From: DAOVRD01 sp964521715
GTDB taxonomy: Bacteria; Planctomycetota; Brocadiia; SM23-32
DNA length: 64,000 nucleotides
Assembly: GCA_964521715.1 (NCBI GenBank)
Contig: CAZFSS010000013.1
Location: 21,404-85,403 of the forward strand
Reading direction: 5' to 3'
Translations under genes and position numbers: made by a program
The notes under the pieces: generated by a model
Database searches by the model: none
Seen by the model: only the letters and a program-made list of their open reading frames with translations
Told to the model about the DNA's origin: nothing
Shown here: piece by piece, positions 43,161 through 52,071 of the stretch
Layout: each line of letters starts with the position of its first letter
Numbering within the stretch: the stretch's first letter is position 1

Positions 43161-44303
43161 ATGGCCGAAGTGAGATTCGAAGACGTCTCCAAGGTCTACG
43201 AAGGGGACGTGCGCGCCGTTAACGATGTGGACCTGACGGTTGAGGACGGCAGTCTGCTCGTCCTGGTCGGCCCCTCGGGGTGCGGCAAATCCACCACGCT
43301 CCGAATGGTCGCGGGCCTGGAGGAGATCACGAGTGGCAGCATCTACATCGGCGGCGAGCGCGTCAACGACGTCCTTCCCAAGGACCGCGACATCGCCATG
43401 GTCTTTCAGAACTACGCCCTCTACCCCCACATGACCGTCTACAACAACATGGCCTTCGGCCTGAAGCTGCGCAAGTACCCCCGTCAGGAGATCGCGGAGC
43501 GCGTCGCCGAGGCCGCCGAGCTGCTGGAGATCAGCTCGCTTATGCGCAGGCGCCCGAAGGAGCTGTCGGGCGGGCAGGCCCAGCGCGTGGCCGTCGGCAG
43601 GGCCATCGTCAGGCACCCCAAGGTCTTCCTGTTCGACGAGCCGCTGAGCAACCTGGACGCCAAGCTGCGCGTGCAGATGCGCGTGGAGATAGCGCGCCTT
43701 CACGATCGCCTCGGCACGACGATGATCTACGTCACGCACGATCAGGTTGAGGCCATGACGCTCGGCACCAAAGTGGCCGTGATGAAGGACGGCTACGTCC
43801 TTCAGGTTGCCGAGCCGCTGGTCCTCTACAACCGTCCCATCAACAAGTTCGTGGCCGGCTTCATCGGCAGCCCGCCCATGAACTTCATTAACGGCAGATT
43901 GGAGCAGCGTGCCGGGGGCATCTGGCTTGTGGGCCGCGAGCTGGAGCTTAAGCTCGATCGGGATGTCGCGCCCGCCGTGGCCTCTCGCGTGGGCAAGTCC
44001 GTGCACCTGGGCATCCGGCCGGAGGACATCCACGACAGCGCCCTCATGCCCAGAGCGCCGCGGGAGAACGTCAAGACGATGCACGTCGAGGTCGTCGAGC
44101 CGCTCGGCGCGGAAACGTTGGTGTACCTGCGCGCGCATCAGAGCCGTCAGGACATCGTCGCCAAGTTTGACAGCCGAAGCGAGCTGCGCGTCAACCAGGA
44201 CGCCTCCCTAGCATTCGACATGACCAAGGCCCACATCTTCGACGCCGAGACAGAGGAATCCCTGACCTACGGAGGCGGAAGGGCCGCGGCAACGCTTTCC
44301 TGA
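43161..44303 (+). CDS. Sugar ABC importer ATP-binding protein (UgpC/MsmX type)
   Basis: A 380-residue ATPase. Walker A is LVGPSGCGKSTTLR, Q-loop MVFQNYALYPHMT, signature LSGGQAQRVAVGRAI, Walker B FLFDEPLSNLDAKL and H-loop IYVTHDQVEAM. The C-terminal MalK-like OB domain contains GIRPEDIHDSA. Such ATPases can serve several sugar importers. It closes the five-gene lipoprotein-SBP-permease-permease-ATPase operon. Confidence 0.95.
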   Translation: MAEVRFEDVSKVYEGDVRAVNDVDLTVEDGSLLVLVGPSGCGKSTTLRMVAGLEEITSGSIYIGGERVNDVLPKDRDIAMVFQNYALYPHMTVYNNMAFGLKLRKYPRQEIAERVAEAAELLEISSLMRRRPKELSGGQAQRVAVGRAIVRHPKVFLFDEPLSNLDAKLRVQMRVEIARLHDRLGTTMIYVTHDQVEAMTLGTKVAVMKDGYVLQVAEPLVLYNRPINKFVAGFIGSPPMNFINGRLEQRAGGIWLVGRELELKLDRDVAPAVASRVGKSVHLGIRPEDIHDSALMPRAPRENVKTMHVEVVEPLGAETLVYLRAHQSRQDIVAKFDSRSELRVNQDASLAFDMTKAHIFDAETEESLTYGGGRAAATLS

Positions 44304-44378
44304 TCCGGGTGCCGCCCGGGTCCCCTTGATCGGCGAAGCGTTCTTCGTGAGGTCGCCGCCCTGCCGACGGAGGCGTCC

Positions 44379-44786
44379 ATGAGCAGCTTCGATGCCAAGA
44401 CGAGGTACGCGCTGCTGGCAACGCTGGATCTCGCACAGCACCACAGCCCCAAGAAGCCTGTCAAGGCGCGCGAGATAGCGGCGCGGACCGGCGCGCCCGC
44501 CAAGTACCTGGTTCACATCCTCCTGCGGCTCAAGCGCAAGGCCCTGGTCAACAGCACGCGCGGCCCCAGCGGCGGCTACTGGCTGGTGCGCCCTCCCGAG
44601 TTGATCAGCGTGGCTGAGGTGATCGCCGCAGTGCAGGAAAGCCGCAAGCGCGGGCGCTCTGACCGCACCGAGGACTCGCACGAGCAGATCGTCAGCCGCC
44701 TGTGGACCGACGCGGAGCGCAAGCGGCACCAATTCCTGTCGCAGGTGACGCTGGCGGACCTGCTCAGCGGCAAAGACGCGATCTAG
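44379..44786 (+). CDS. Rrf2-family transcriptional regulator
   Basis: A 135-residue DNA-binding protein. The Rrf2 winged helix reads FDAKTRYALLATLDLAQHH, then VKAREIAARTGAPAKYLVHI and the wing RGPSGGYWLVRPPELISVAE. The three cysteines that hold a [2Fe-2S] cluster in IscR/NsrR are absent (no Cys at all), so it is not an iron-sulphur sensor of that type. It lies 75 bases after the sugar ABC operon and may regulate it; this is positional inference. Confidence 0.88.
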   Translation: MSSFDAKTRYALLATLDLAQHHSPKKPVKAREIAARTGAPAKYLVHILLRLKRKALVNSTRGPSGGYWLVRPPELISVAEVIAAVQESRKRGRSDRTEDSHEQIVSRLWTDAERKRHQFLSQVTLADLLSGKDAI

Positions 44787-44790
44787 GAAC

Positions 44791-45660
44791 CTACCCCCCG
44801 GGGCCCCTGACGGCCAGAACGCCCCGGGCGACCCGCCGCGCGTGCGTGAAGCCCGCGTGCCGGAGGCGCTGCATCACCCCCCGCGCGTAGTCCCTGCCCG
44901 CCCTGGCTCCCGGTTCGCCCACGTAGTGGTAGAGCAGCCCTCCCGGCGAGAGGACGCGGCCGAACTGGGCATACAGGGCCTCTGCATACAGCTCCCCGGC
45001 GTGGAAAACCGTCGGCGGATCGTGGAAGACGCAGGCAAACCGCCCGCCTGCGCACTCCTGCACCAGACGCCGCACGTCGGACTGCACGATCTCGACGTTC
45101 CGCGCCGTAAAGAGGCCCTCGGACCAGGGATTCACGGCGGCGACCTCCAGCACGTTGGGGTCCACCTCACACGTGACTACGCGCTCGAAGCTCATCTGCG
45201 CCAGCAACTGGGCGCTGTAGCCCAGCCCGCAGCACGTGTCCAGGCACTCGCCATGGCGCGCCGGCAGAACGCCGACCTTCTCCGCCTCATCCTGCCAGGG
45301 GTCCATGCCTACGATCGCGTGCATGGCGGCGCCGTTGATGACAATGGTCGGCGCGCGGCCTTCGTAGGGCTGGAAGAGCTTGTAGTACTTCCGGTCCGCC
45401 TCGCTGTAGAGGTAGACCTTCTGGCAACCGCCTGCGCGGATCTCGATGCAGTCCTCCGGCGAGGAGAAGCAGGCCGCCAGGTCCTTCTTGGTCGGCTTCT
45501 GGCCGTCCGGCAGGACGATCTCGGCCCCCCCCACCGAGACGTCGGCCGTGGTGCGCCCCAGATCCAGGCTGACTTCCAGGACGCCGCTGTCGGCATCCAC
45601 GAGCCGTCGGGCGGTCCTGCCAGAGATGACGGGAGTGCGATGCGGCTGAGGAGGATGCAT
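44791..45660 (-). CDS. Class I SAM-dependent methyltransferase-like protein
   Basis: A 289-residue protein. The SAM-binding region is ECLDTCCGLGYSAQLLAQMS (motif I), followed by VTCEVDPNVLEVAAVNPWSE and the motif IV-like ACVFHDPPTVFHAGEL. The N-terminal 130 residues are beta-rich, with ADRKYYKLFQPYEGRAPTIV. The arrangement resembles spermidine synthase-like and other Rossmann methyltransferases; the DPP motif suggests N-methylation, but the substrate is unknown. It is convergent with the Rrf2 gene and lies 30 bases downstream of rph. Confidence 0.8.
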   Translation of the reverse strand: MHPPQPHRTPVISGRTARRLVDADSGVLEVSLDLGRTTADVSVGGAEIVLPDGQKPTKKDLAACFSSPEDCIEIRAGGCQKVYLYSEADRKYYKLFQPYEGRAPTIVINGAAMHAIVGMDPWQDEAEKVGVLPARHGECLDTCCGLGYSAQLLAQMSFERVVTCEVDPNVLEVAAVNPWSEGLFTARNVEIVQSDVRRLVQECAGGRFACVFHDPPTVFHAGELYAEALYAQFGRVLSPGGLLYHYVGEPGARAGRDYARGVMQRLRHAGFTHARRVARGVLAVRGPGG

Positions 45661-45690
45661 GGGACGATTGCCCCAGCGGCGTGGCGCGGT

Positions 45691-46410
45691 TCACAAGGCC
45701 AGGCGGTCGCCGAGGGCCTCAACCTGTGCCCGGACCATGTGCTGAACGCCCGCCTCGGCCAGGCGGACCATTTCGTCGTGTTCGTGCCTGCCGAAGGGCT
45801 GTCCTTCGGCCGTGCCTTGCACCTCAATGAACCTGCCGTCGTGCGTCATGACTACGTTCATGTCCACGGAGGCAGCCCGGTCCTCCTCAGCGCAGAGGTC
45901 GACCATGGGCCATCCGTCAACGATGCCGGCACTGACCGCCGCGACCCCCGCCAGCAGCGGGATGCCGTCTATCTGCTTCCGTTCCTTCATCTTCCACAGC
46001 GCATCCACCAGCGCGATGAATCCCCCCGTGATGGACGCGGTGCGCGTGCCGCCATCCGCCTGGACGACGGCGCAGTCGATCCAGATCGTGCAGGTCGGCA
46101 TCCGGTGCAGGTCCACGGCAGCGCGCAGCGACCGGCCGATGAAGCGCTGTATCTCCTGCGCCCGCCCGCTGATCCGCCCTTGCAGGCTCTGCCGTTCGGG
46201 ATTGGCGCCGGGCAGCATGCAGTACTCGGCCGTCACCCATCCCTTCTGTTCGGCCAGGCAATGGGGTGGAACGCGGTCCTCCACCATGGCCGTGCAGATC
46301 ACGCGGGTCTTGCCCGCCTCGATGAGCACCGAGCCTTCGGCGTAGCAGGTGTAGTCCCGGCGGATCGCCAAGGGACGCACCTCGTCGGGCATTCTGCCGT
46401 CTGTTCGCAA
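45691..46410 (-). CDS. rph: Ribonuclease PH
   Basis: A 239-residue phosphate-dependent 3'-5' exonuclease that trims tRNA precursors. Typical segments are RTDGRMPDEVRPLAIRRDY at the start, GWVTAEYCMLPGANPERQSL, RAQEIQRFIGRSLRAAVDL and the catalytic VQADGGTRTASITGGFIAL. It starts at a TTG just before the conserved RTDGR. Length is normal. Confidence 0.96.
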   Translation of the reverse strand: MRTDGRMPDEVRPLAIRRDYTCYAEGSVLIEAGKTRVICTAMVEDRVPPHCLAEQKGWVTAEYCMLPGANPERQSLQGRISGRAQEIQRFIGRSLRAAVDLHRMPTCTIWIDCAVVQADGGTRTASITGGFIALVDALWKMKERKQIDGIPLLAGVAAVSAGIVDGWPMVDLCAEEDRAASVDMNVVMTHDGRFIEVQGTAEGQPFGRHEHDEMVRLAEAGVQHMVRAQVEALGDRLAL

Positions 46411-46506
46411 TGTCGGGTCCCCCCTTTGCCGGGTGCGGCACAGGCCTCCCAGGCCCGCGATGACATATTAGCAGCTTGGCCGGCGGAATCAAAGCCCGGA
46501 GGGCCC

Positions 46507-48009
46507 TCAGCGCGCGTCCCGCAGGCTCTCCTCCCCGTCGCGGCTGAGCAGGCGCTGGAGCCGTTCCCGCTCGATGCGGACCCGCATGTTGGTGGGGTTG
46601 GAGCAGCTCACTGTGCCTTGCCCCGAGCCTTTCAGCCGGCGCACGTTCTTGCACTGCGTGTAGACGACCTCGGCGTGTTCGGCCCCGCGTATCTTCGAGA
46701 AGTGGACGACCAGGTGCGCGGCGTCCAGCAGGGCCTGCTGGCTCACGCTTCTGTCAGGCGGCTTTCGGATGACGACGTGAGGGCCGGGCCAGTCGGTCAG
46801 GTGCATCCAGTAGTCGTTCCCGCGCGCAATGCTGAACGTAAGGCGCTCGTTCTCCGCTCGACTCCGGGCCACCAGTATCTCGAAGCCATCCGCCGACCGG
46901 AAAGTGCGGGGGCCGGACACGCGCTTCCTTCGTGCGCTTTCGGCGCGGTCCTCTGCGAACCGCACGCCGAGCCCTCGGGCCTGCTGCTTCATCTCTGACA
47001 GGGAGTCGACTCCCTGCGCGGCAGCCGCCCGTTCCATCAGCCCTTCCAGAGCCGCAAGCTCCTGGCGGGTCTGATCGGCCCTGGCGGTCAGTTTGCCTTG
47101 CGCGGCCTTGGCCTTCTTGTACCGAGCGAAGAGCCGGTCGGCATTCTGCTGCGGCGACAGCGCGGGGTTGAGCTCGATTGTCACGTCCGGACGATCGGGC
47201 TCGAACAGATCCTCCACCACGACCTGCCGGGAGCCCGGTTTCAGCTCGGCAAGCGCTATCATGAGCAGCTCCCCCTGCCGGCGGAGGGACTCGGCGCTCC
47301 GTGCCTGCTCCAGGTCCGCCGTCACCTTGCGCAGTCGCCTGCGGGCTCGGCGACGCGCGGCGTTCAAGGCGCCGGTCAGTTCGAGGCGCAGGCTCTCCAC
47401 CTGCTCCTTAGCCTCCAGGCGGGCGTAGTGGGACTGGATGGCCCGGCTCAGCGCCAGGGGATCGCCTTCCAGCCCGGCTTGCGCGAAGCGGTTGGCGCGC
47501 GCCTCCGGCCGCCCCGCCGGCGGCTTGAGCGGTTCGTACTCCGCGCCGGGGATCAGGGGTCGGCTGCCCGACTCCCGCCGACACAGCGCGCTCAGTATCC
47601 TGTCGGACTCGTCGAGCACGATCAGGTTGCTGCCCGTGCCGGTCAGCTCGGCGACCAGCGCGACCCGGTGCGGCCGAAGCAAGCTGTCGCGTTCGATCGA
47701 TTCGATAACGACGACGCGGTCGCCGGGCGCCTGACGCAGCGCCTCGATGGGCGCGTTCGTCAGGTGCTGCCGGACGAGGTTACAGAACCCCACGGCGGGC
47801 TTGCCCCCCTCCGGCCGTGACGTGAGCAGGTGGATGCGGCTGAAAAGAGGGTGGGCGCACAGCAGCAGCCAGTAGCGTTCCGCGTCTTTGAGCACGCTCA
47901 GGATCAGCTTGTGCTGGTCGGGCTGGTCGATGCGCTCTATCCTGCCGCCTTCGAGCTTCGGCTTCAGGTCGCGCACCACGGCCTCGATTTCTGCGGTCGA
48001 AAGCGCCAT
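46507..48009 (-). CDS. NFACT-family protein (RqcH/Rqc2-like, FbpA family)
   Basis: A 500-residue protein. NFACT-N starts with STAEIEAVVRDLKPKLEGGR and IERIDQPDQHKLILSVL; a coiled-coil region spans about 260-365; the NFACT-R domain ends the protein (NDYWMHLTDWPGPHVVIR, VHFSKIRGAEHAEVVYTQ, and NPTNMRVRIERERL). Bacterial RqcH binds stalled 50S-peptidyl-tRNA complexes and adds alanine tails. This copy is somewhat shorter than the usual 560-580 residues. The assignment is by family; its role here is expected ribosome rescue. Confidence 0.88.
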   Translation of the reverse strand: MALSTAEIEAVVRDLKPKLEGGRIERIDQPDQHKLILSVLKDAERYWLLLCAHPLFSRIHLLTSRPEGGKPAVGFCNLVRQHLTNAPIEALRQAPGDRVVVIESIERDSLLRPHRVALVAELTGTGSNLIVLDESDRILSALCRRESGSRPLIPGAEYEPLKPPAGRPEARANRFAQAGLEGDPLALSRAIQSHYARLEAKEQVESLRLELTGALNAARRRARRRLRKVTADLEQARSAESLRRQGELLMIALAELKPGSRQVVVEDLFEPDRPDVTIELNPALSPQQNADRLFARYKKAKAAQGKLTARADQTRQELAALEGLMERAAAAQGVDSLSEMKQQARGLGVRFAEDRAESARRKRVSGPRTFRSADGFEILVARSRAENERLTFSIARGNDYWMHLTDWPGPHVVIRKPPDRSVSQQALLDAAHLVVHFSKIRGAEHAEVVYTQCKNVRRLKGSGQGTVSCSNPTNMRVRIERERLQRLLSRDGEESLRDAR

Positions 48010-48131
48010 GCGCCACTGGAGTCAGAGCAAGGGGGAAGCGATGCCTCGGAGCCGTCCGCCAGGCGTGAGATCCAGCGTATCGCGTCCAGTCCGCGAAATC
48101 AAAAGCGGGATGCCGGCCGGCTGAGAATGTT

Positions 48132-48160
48132 TTGCAATGCCCGGCGAGAGCGCGTATAAT
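48132..48160 (+). promoter_or_regulatory. Strong sigma-70-like promoter for tatA
   Basis: TTGCAA and a perfect TATAAT are separated by 17 bases, about 80 bases before the tatA ATG. It is the closest consensus match in the host part of the window. Confidence 0.7.
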
Positions 48161-48241
48161 CGAGGCAGCTCGAGCGAGGCGGGCTCGCGGCCCTTCCTCA
48201 CCGGGCCAGTGGGGTTGTCTTCACGTTGGGGAGGCGAAGGA

Positions 48242-48463
48242 ATGCTGGCTTTCTTTGGGCTTCCTGGCGGCGGAGAGTGGTTTGTCATACTGATTGTCGC
48301 CCTGCTGCTGTTCGGGTCCCGCTTGCCCTCGGTGATGCGTTCGCTGGGCAGGAGCCTCACGGAGTTCAAGAAGGGGCTGCACGAGGCCGAGGACGAGGTC
48401 ACGTCCGCCACGAAGTCGGTCGAAGACAAGAAGGACGACGACTCGGCATCCCCTGTCGGCTGA
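48242..48463 (+). CDS. tatA: Twin-arginine translocase subunit TatA/TatB
   Basis: A 73-residue protein with one N-terminal membrane helix (GGGEWFVILIVALLLFGSRL), the hinge FG and an amphipathic helix (SVMRSLGRSLTEFKKGLHEA), then a charged tail. This is the architecture of TatA/TatE. No tatC is in the window. I chose the ATG after GGCGAAGGA; the frame is open further upstream without homology. Confidence 0.93.
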   Translation: MLAFFGLPGGGEWFVILIVALLLFGSRLPSVMRSLGRSLTEFKKGLHEAEDEVTSATKSVEDKKDDDSASPVG

Positions 48464-48538
48464 CGTCGCCGGTACCGAGCTCGACCTTCCCTCTCAAGCT
48501 GCTCCCATCTCTCGTGTCGCCACAGGCTGGGGCGCGCC

Positions 48539-49876
48539 ATGCCACTGTGCGTGTGGAGGACCGATGAGCCGGGCTTCCGGCGACGGCTCTCCGAACTGGT
48601 CGGGAAGCTCGGCCTTGAAGAAGGCCTGCGGGCCGCCGGGGCTGCGGCGCAGGAGCCGCCCGTGCAGGCGGTGCGCAGGATCATCGCCGACGTGCGCGCC
48701 CGTGGGGACGATGCGCTCATCGAGCACACCGAGCGCCTGGATGGGTGCAGGTTGGCGGCCGCCGACATCCGGGTGAGCGCCGACGAGATCGAGGCGGCGA
48801 CTGAGCGGTGCCCCGCCGGGCTGCTTGAGGCCATGCGGCTGGCCGTCAAGAGGATACGCGCGTTCCAGGAAGCTATCCTGTTGCGCAGTCCGCGGCCCCT
48901 CACGGACGGGGGACGGACGCTGGAGCTGCGATATCGGCCCGTCGACTCGGCGGGCATCTACGTTCCCGGCGGCGCGGCGCCGCTGGCATCCAGCGTCCTG
49001 ATGGCTGTCGTGCCGGCACAGGTCGCCGGCGTCGCGCGCATCGCCGTGGCCACTCCCCCGCAGCGCGACGGTGCCGTGTCCGTCGACCGCCTGGCGGCTG
49101 CCCGGATCGCCGGCGCCGACGAGGTCTACAGGATCGGCGGCGCCCAAGCCATCGCGGCCTTAGCGTTCGGCACCGAGACGGTCGCGCCCGTAGACTTCAT
49201 CGCCGGGCCCGGCAATATCTACACGACGCTGGCAAAGCGGGAGGTCTTCGGTCAGGTCGGCATCGAGATGCTGCCCGGGCCGAGCGAAGTCGTCATAGTA
49301 GCGGACAGCTCGGCTGACCCCTCTTACGTGGCCGCCGACCTCATCGCGCAGGCCGAGCACGACCCCGGCTCCTCCGTCCTCCTGACGGACAGTGAGGACC
49401 TGGCGCAGAAGGCGCTCGGAGCCGTTGAGAAGCAGTTGGCTGACCTCCCGCGGGCCGACGTCGCGCGCGCCTGCCTGGAAGCCTACGGCGCCCTCATTGC
49501 TGCTCGCTCGATGGATGAATGCATCGAGCTGGCCAATGAACTGGCGCCGGAGCACCTCGAGATCCTGACCCGCGACGCCTGGCAGGTGGCCGATCGCGTG
49601 CGGCACGCCGGCGCCATGTTCGTCGGCCCGTGGTCGCCGGTCGCGGTCGGCGACTACGTTGCCGGTCCGTCGCACATCCTGCCCACGTCCAGGACGGCCC
49701 GGTTCGCCAGCGGCCTGACGGCCAACGACTTCCTGAAACGCTCCAGCGTCATCTCGTATGAGGCCGCGGCCCTGAGCGAAGACGCCCAAAGCATCCAGCA
49801 ACTGGCCCAGGCCGAGGGACTCGACGGGCACGCACGCTCGGTGCGGATAAGGGTCGCCGGCAAGGGGCGCAAGTAG
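48539..49876 (+). CDS. hisD: Histidinol dehydrogenase
   Basis: A 445-residue zinc enzyme that oxidises L-histidinol to histidine in two NAD-dependent steps. Conserved segments are RPVDSAGIYVPGGAAPLASS, then FIAGPGNIYTTLAKREVFGQ, and IEMLPGPSEVVIVAD. The catalytic region AELSAEHL appears as ANELAPEHLEI, and the late motif is AGPSHILPTSRTARFASGL. No other his genes are in the window. Confidence 0.97.
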   Translation: MPLCVWRTDEPGFRRRLSELVGKLGLEEGLRAAGAAAQEPPVQAVRRIIADVRARGDDALIEHTERLDGCRLAAADIRVSADEIEAATERCPAGLLEAMRLAVKRIRAFQEAILLRSPRPLTDGGRTLELRYRPVDSAGIYVPGGAAPLASSVLMAVVPAQVAGVARIAVATPPQRDGAVSVDRLAAARIAGADEVYRIGGAQAIAALAFGTETVAPVDFIAGPGNIYTTLAKREVFGQVGIEMLPGPSEVVIVADSSADPSYVAADLIAQAEHDPGSSVLLTDSEDLAQKALGAVEKQLADLPRADVARACLEAYGALIAARSMDECIELANELAPEHLEILTRDAWQVADRVRHAGAMFVGPWSPVAVGDYVAGPSHILPTSRTARFASGLTANDFLKRSSVISYEAAALSEDAQSIQQLAQAEGLDGHARSVRIRVAGKGRK

Positions 49877-49884
49877 CTCGGCGA

Positions 49885-50370
49885 TTACGTTCGGGGGCGC
49901 GGTTCCCGCTCCGAAGCGTCGTCCTCCAGCGGCGGCGCGCCGGGGGGCGGGGTCTCCTGAATCGGACCGAAGCTCCCCGCGTCATAGACGCTCAGTGTGC
50001 CGGCCTCTATCTTCCGGCGGGCCCACCGCTTCACGAGCGCGCGGGCCAGGCTCCGGGTCGGCGGAATCAGCAGCAGGAATCCGACGGCATCCGTCAGCAG
50101 GCCGGGCGTGATGAGGAGCGCGGCTGCCACAAGGACGAGCAGCCCGTCCAGCAGGGCATCGGCGGGCAGTTCGCCGTGCGCCAGCCGGTCGCGAACGCGA
50201 CCGATCACGCGCAGTCCCTCCCGGCGGGCCAGCACCGCGCCCAGCAAGCCCGTGCCCAGGATGATGCCGACCGTCAGCCAGAAGCTGCCCCACAACTGCG
50301 TCAGCCTGACCAACAGCAAGAGCTCGACCAGCGGCACCAGCGTCAGGAGCAGTACCAGTTTCCACAGCAC
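49885..50370 (-). CDS. fxsA: FxsA family membrane protein
   Basis: A 161-residue protein with a helix pair at the start (LVLLLTLVPLVELLLLVRLT, then SFWLTVGIILGTGLLGAVLA) and a further pair (LLDGLLVLVAAALLITPGLL, AVGFLLLIPPTRSLARAL). RREGLRVIGRVR and the LLITPGLLTDAVGF motif are diagnostic of FxsA, a small cytoplasmic-membrane protein that in E. coli relieves phage T7 exclusion. Its cellular role is not established. It converges with hisD. Confidence 0.9.
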   Translation of the reverse strand: MLWKLVLLLTLVPLVELLLLVRLTQLWGSFWLTVGIILGTGLLGAVLARREGLRVIGRVRDRLAHGELPADALLDGLLVLVAAALLITPGLLTDAVGFLLLIPPTRSLARALVKRWARRKIEAGTLSVYDAGSFGPIQETPPPGAPPLEDDASEREPRPRT

Positions 50371-50504
50371 GGCGGCCTCGGGGCGGGCTCCGCCCTATTT
50401 GACACGATCGCCAAGCGAAGGGTAGATTGGCGCATCTCCGCATCGGTCCGGCTCTTGCCCATTGTAAACGATGCCCGGGCCCATGTCAGCCGCAGCGGGG
50501 CGCG

Positions 50505-51431
50505 ATGATCTGGACCACCTACGTGATCGGCGCAGTCCTGGCGACGGGGCTCCTGCTGGCAGCGTGGATGCTGCTGGTCGAGCCACGGTTGCTGCGCGTG
50601 CGCCGCGTGGTGCTCGACGCTGACGCGCTCGGCCTGCCCGAGCTGAAGATCCTGCACGTGACGGACACGCATTTCGACGGGCGGGACGGGGCAGCGCTGC
50701 GATTCCTGGCTGACCTAGCGGCAGCCGAGCGCTTCGACCTCGTGCTTTTCACGGGCGATCTGATCGACACGCCTGGCGGTCTGGGAAGCGCGGCCCAGGC
50801 CGCCGCGCTGTTCCGGCCGCGGATGGGAAGCTTCGCCGTGCTGGGCGGCCACGACTACGCACAGATCGGGCTCGTTCAGACTTACGTGCGGCTGTTGCGC
50901 GGCGATCCACGGAGCGCTTTCACCTCTGAGAATCCGGCAGACCGGCTGGCTCAGGGGCTCGCCGGACAAGGCGTGCAGGTCCTGCATGACGCCAGCGCGC
51001 AAGCCCAGGCGCGGGACGGGAGGGAGTTCGCCGTCGTAGGCCTGCGGGACGCCTTCGTCTTCGAGCCGGACATCCGGCAGGCGTGGCAGGACGTGGCCGA
51101 CCATCTGCCGACGATCGTCATCGCGCACAGCCCGGACGTGCTGTCGGACGTGCGCGCTCGCGGCGCCCGCCTGGCATTCTTCGGCCACACGCACGGCGGG
51201 CAGGTTCGTCTCCCCGTCATCGGAGCCGTGTTCACACGTTCCAGCCTCCCAAGGCGGCTGGCCAGGGGCACTTTCCGGGCCGGAGAGACCGTGTTCGTCG
51301 TGAGCAGCGGCCTCGGGACGTCGCGCCCGACGCCGTACCGGCTGCTCTGTCCACCTGAAGTCGTCGTGGCGGAGCTCCGGCGGTCGGCGCCGGCGCAAGA
51401 CCTGACGCCGATCGAGCAGGCGAACACGTAG
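50505..51431 (+). CDS. Metallophosphoesterase (calcineurin-like, membrane-anchored)
   Basis: A 308-residue protein: N-terminal membrane helix (VIGAVLATGLLLAAWMLLV) followed by a metallophosphoesterase domain with HVTDTHFDG, FTGDLID, LGGHDY, IAHSPDV and FFGHTHGGQVRLP. The third motif is GGHDY where GNHD is canonical, a change at the catalytic Asn position, so activity may be altered. The family includes UDP-diacylglucosamine and YkuE-type phosphoesterases. I chose the ATG at IWTTYV because it starts the membrane helix; an earlier ATG adds 26 residues. Confidence 0.88.
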   Translation: MIWTTYVIGAVLATGLLLAAWMLLVEPRLLRVRRVVLDADALGLPELKILHVTDTHFDGRDGAALRFLADLAAAERFDLVLFTGDLIDTPGGLGSAAQAAALFRPRMGSFAVLGGHDYAQIGLVQTYVRLLRGDPRSAFTSENPADRLAQGLAGQGVQVLHDASAQAQARDGREFAVVGLRDAFVFEPDIRQAWQDVADHLPTIVIAHSPDVLSDVRARGARLAFFGHTHGGQVRLPVIGAVFTRSSLPRRLARGTFRAGETVFVVSSGLGTSRPTPYRLLCPPEVVVAELRRSAPAQDLTPIEQANT

Positions 51432-51466
51432 ACAGGCTCGGGGCCCGGCATGGAGCAGACGTTTGA

Positions 51467-51495
51467 TTGACAACGGCGGCCCGGCCGATTAGCAT
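51467..51495 (+). promoter_or_regulatory. Sigma-70-like promoter for rpsR
   Basis: A perfect TTGACA and TAGCAT are separated by 17 bases, about 75 bases before the rpsR GTG. Confidence 0.6.
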
Positions 51496-51570
51496 GGTGG
51501 TTTTCCATGGGGGTGTGTCCGACAGGATTCGAGGCGCCGAGCCCCACGCCAATCAGGAGGCCAACTGCAC

Positions 51571-51798
51571 GTGCTAAGACGTAGGAGAAAACGCAGGACG
51601 ACGGGCGACCGCTGTCGCTTCTGCCGCGACAAGGTCGAGGCAGTCGACTACAAGGAACTGGACAGCCTTCAGCGCCTTACGTCCAGCCAGGCGGCGCTGT
51701 TCAGTCGGAAGCGGTCGGGCAACTGCGCCCGCCACCAGCGGATGGTCAAACAGGCGGTCAAGAGGGCAAGGTTCCTGGCGTTGCTACCGTACCTCTAA
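51571..51798 (+). CDS. rpsR: Small ribosomal subunit protein bS18, stand-alone gene
   Basis: A 75-residue protein with the S18 pattern: basic start, CRFCRDKVEAVDYKELDSLQ, then CARHQRMVKQAVKRARFLAL and LPYL. C15, C18, C52 and H55 form a complete zinc-type motif, the C+ form of the protein. It starts at GTG with a consensus AGGAGG and has its own promoter. In most bacteria rpsR lies between rpsF/ssb and rplI; none of these is here. It could be the only copy relocated, or a paralogue. Confidence 0.92.
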   Translation: MLRRRRKRRTTGDRCRFCRDKVEAVDYKELDSLQRLTSSQAALFSRKRSGNCARHQRMVKQAVKRARFLALLPYL

Positions 51799-51950
51799 GT
51801 CGCCTCTCTCCTCTGGGCGCCTCCAGCGCCATCCTCTCTCACATGCCCCGGCGCAGGAGCCGCACACGGCCCTTCCTCAAGCCCCACCGGGGCCGCACGC
51901 CGCCGTTTGCGGGCTTCCCTCAGGGCTCTTCAGCCCCCCTGCCCTTTTCG

Positions 51951-51979
51951 TTGACTTTGGGCGGTCCCTGCTCAATAAT
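51951..51979 (+). promoter_or_regulatory. Sigma-70-like promoter for the DapA-family gene
   Basis: TTGACT and AATAAT are separated by 17 bases, about 90 bases upstream of the GTG start. Confidence 0.45.
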
Positions 51980-52071
51980 AGCGTGCGCAGAGGTTGGGAT
52001 TTCCCCGTCCGCGAGGTGACTCAGTAGCGCCTTGCGGGGATGATGATTTCCCCTGCATCGGAGGCGCCGGC

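Noticed and set aside
42189..44138. Minus-strand open frame of 649 codons
   Set aside because: Antisense to the second sugar permease and the UgpC-type ATPase, both clear genes.
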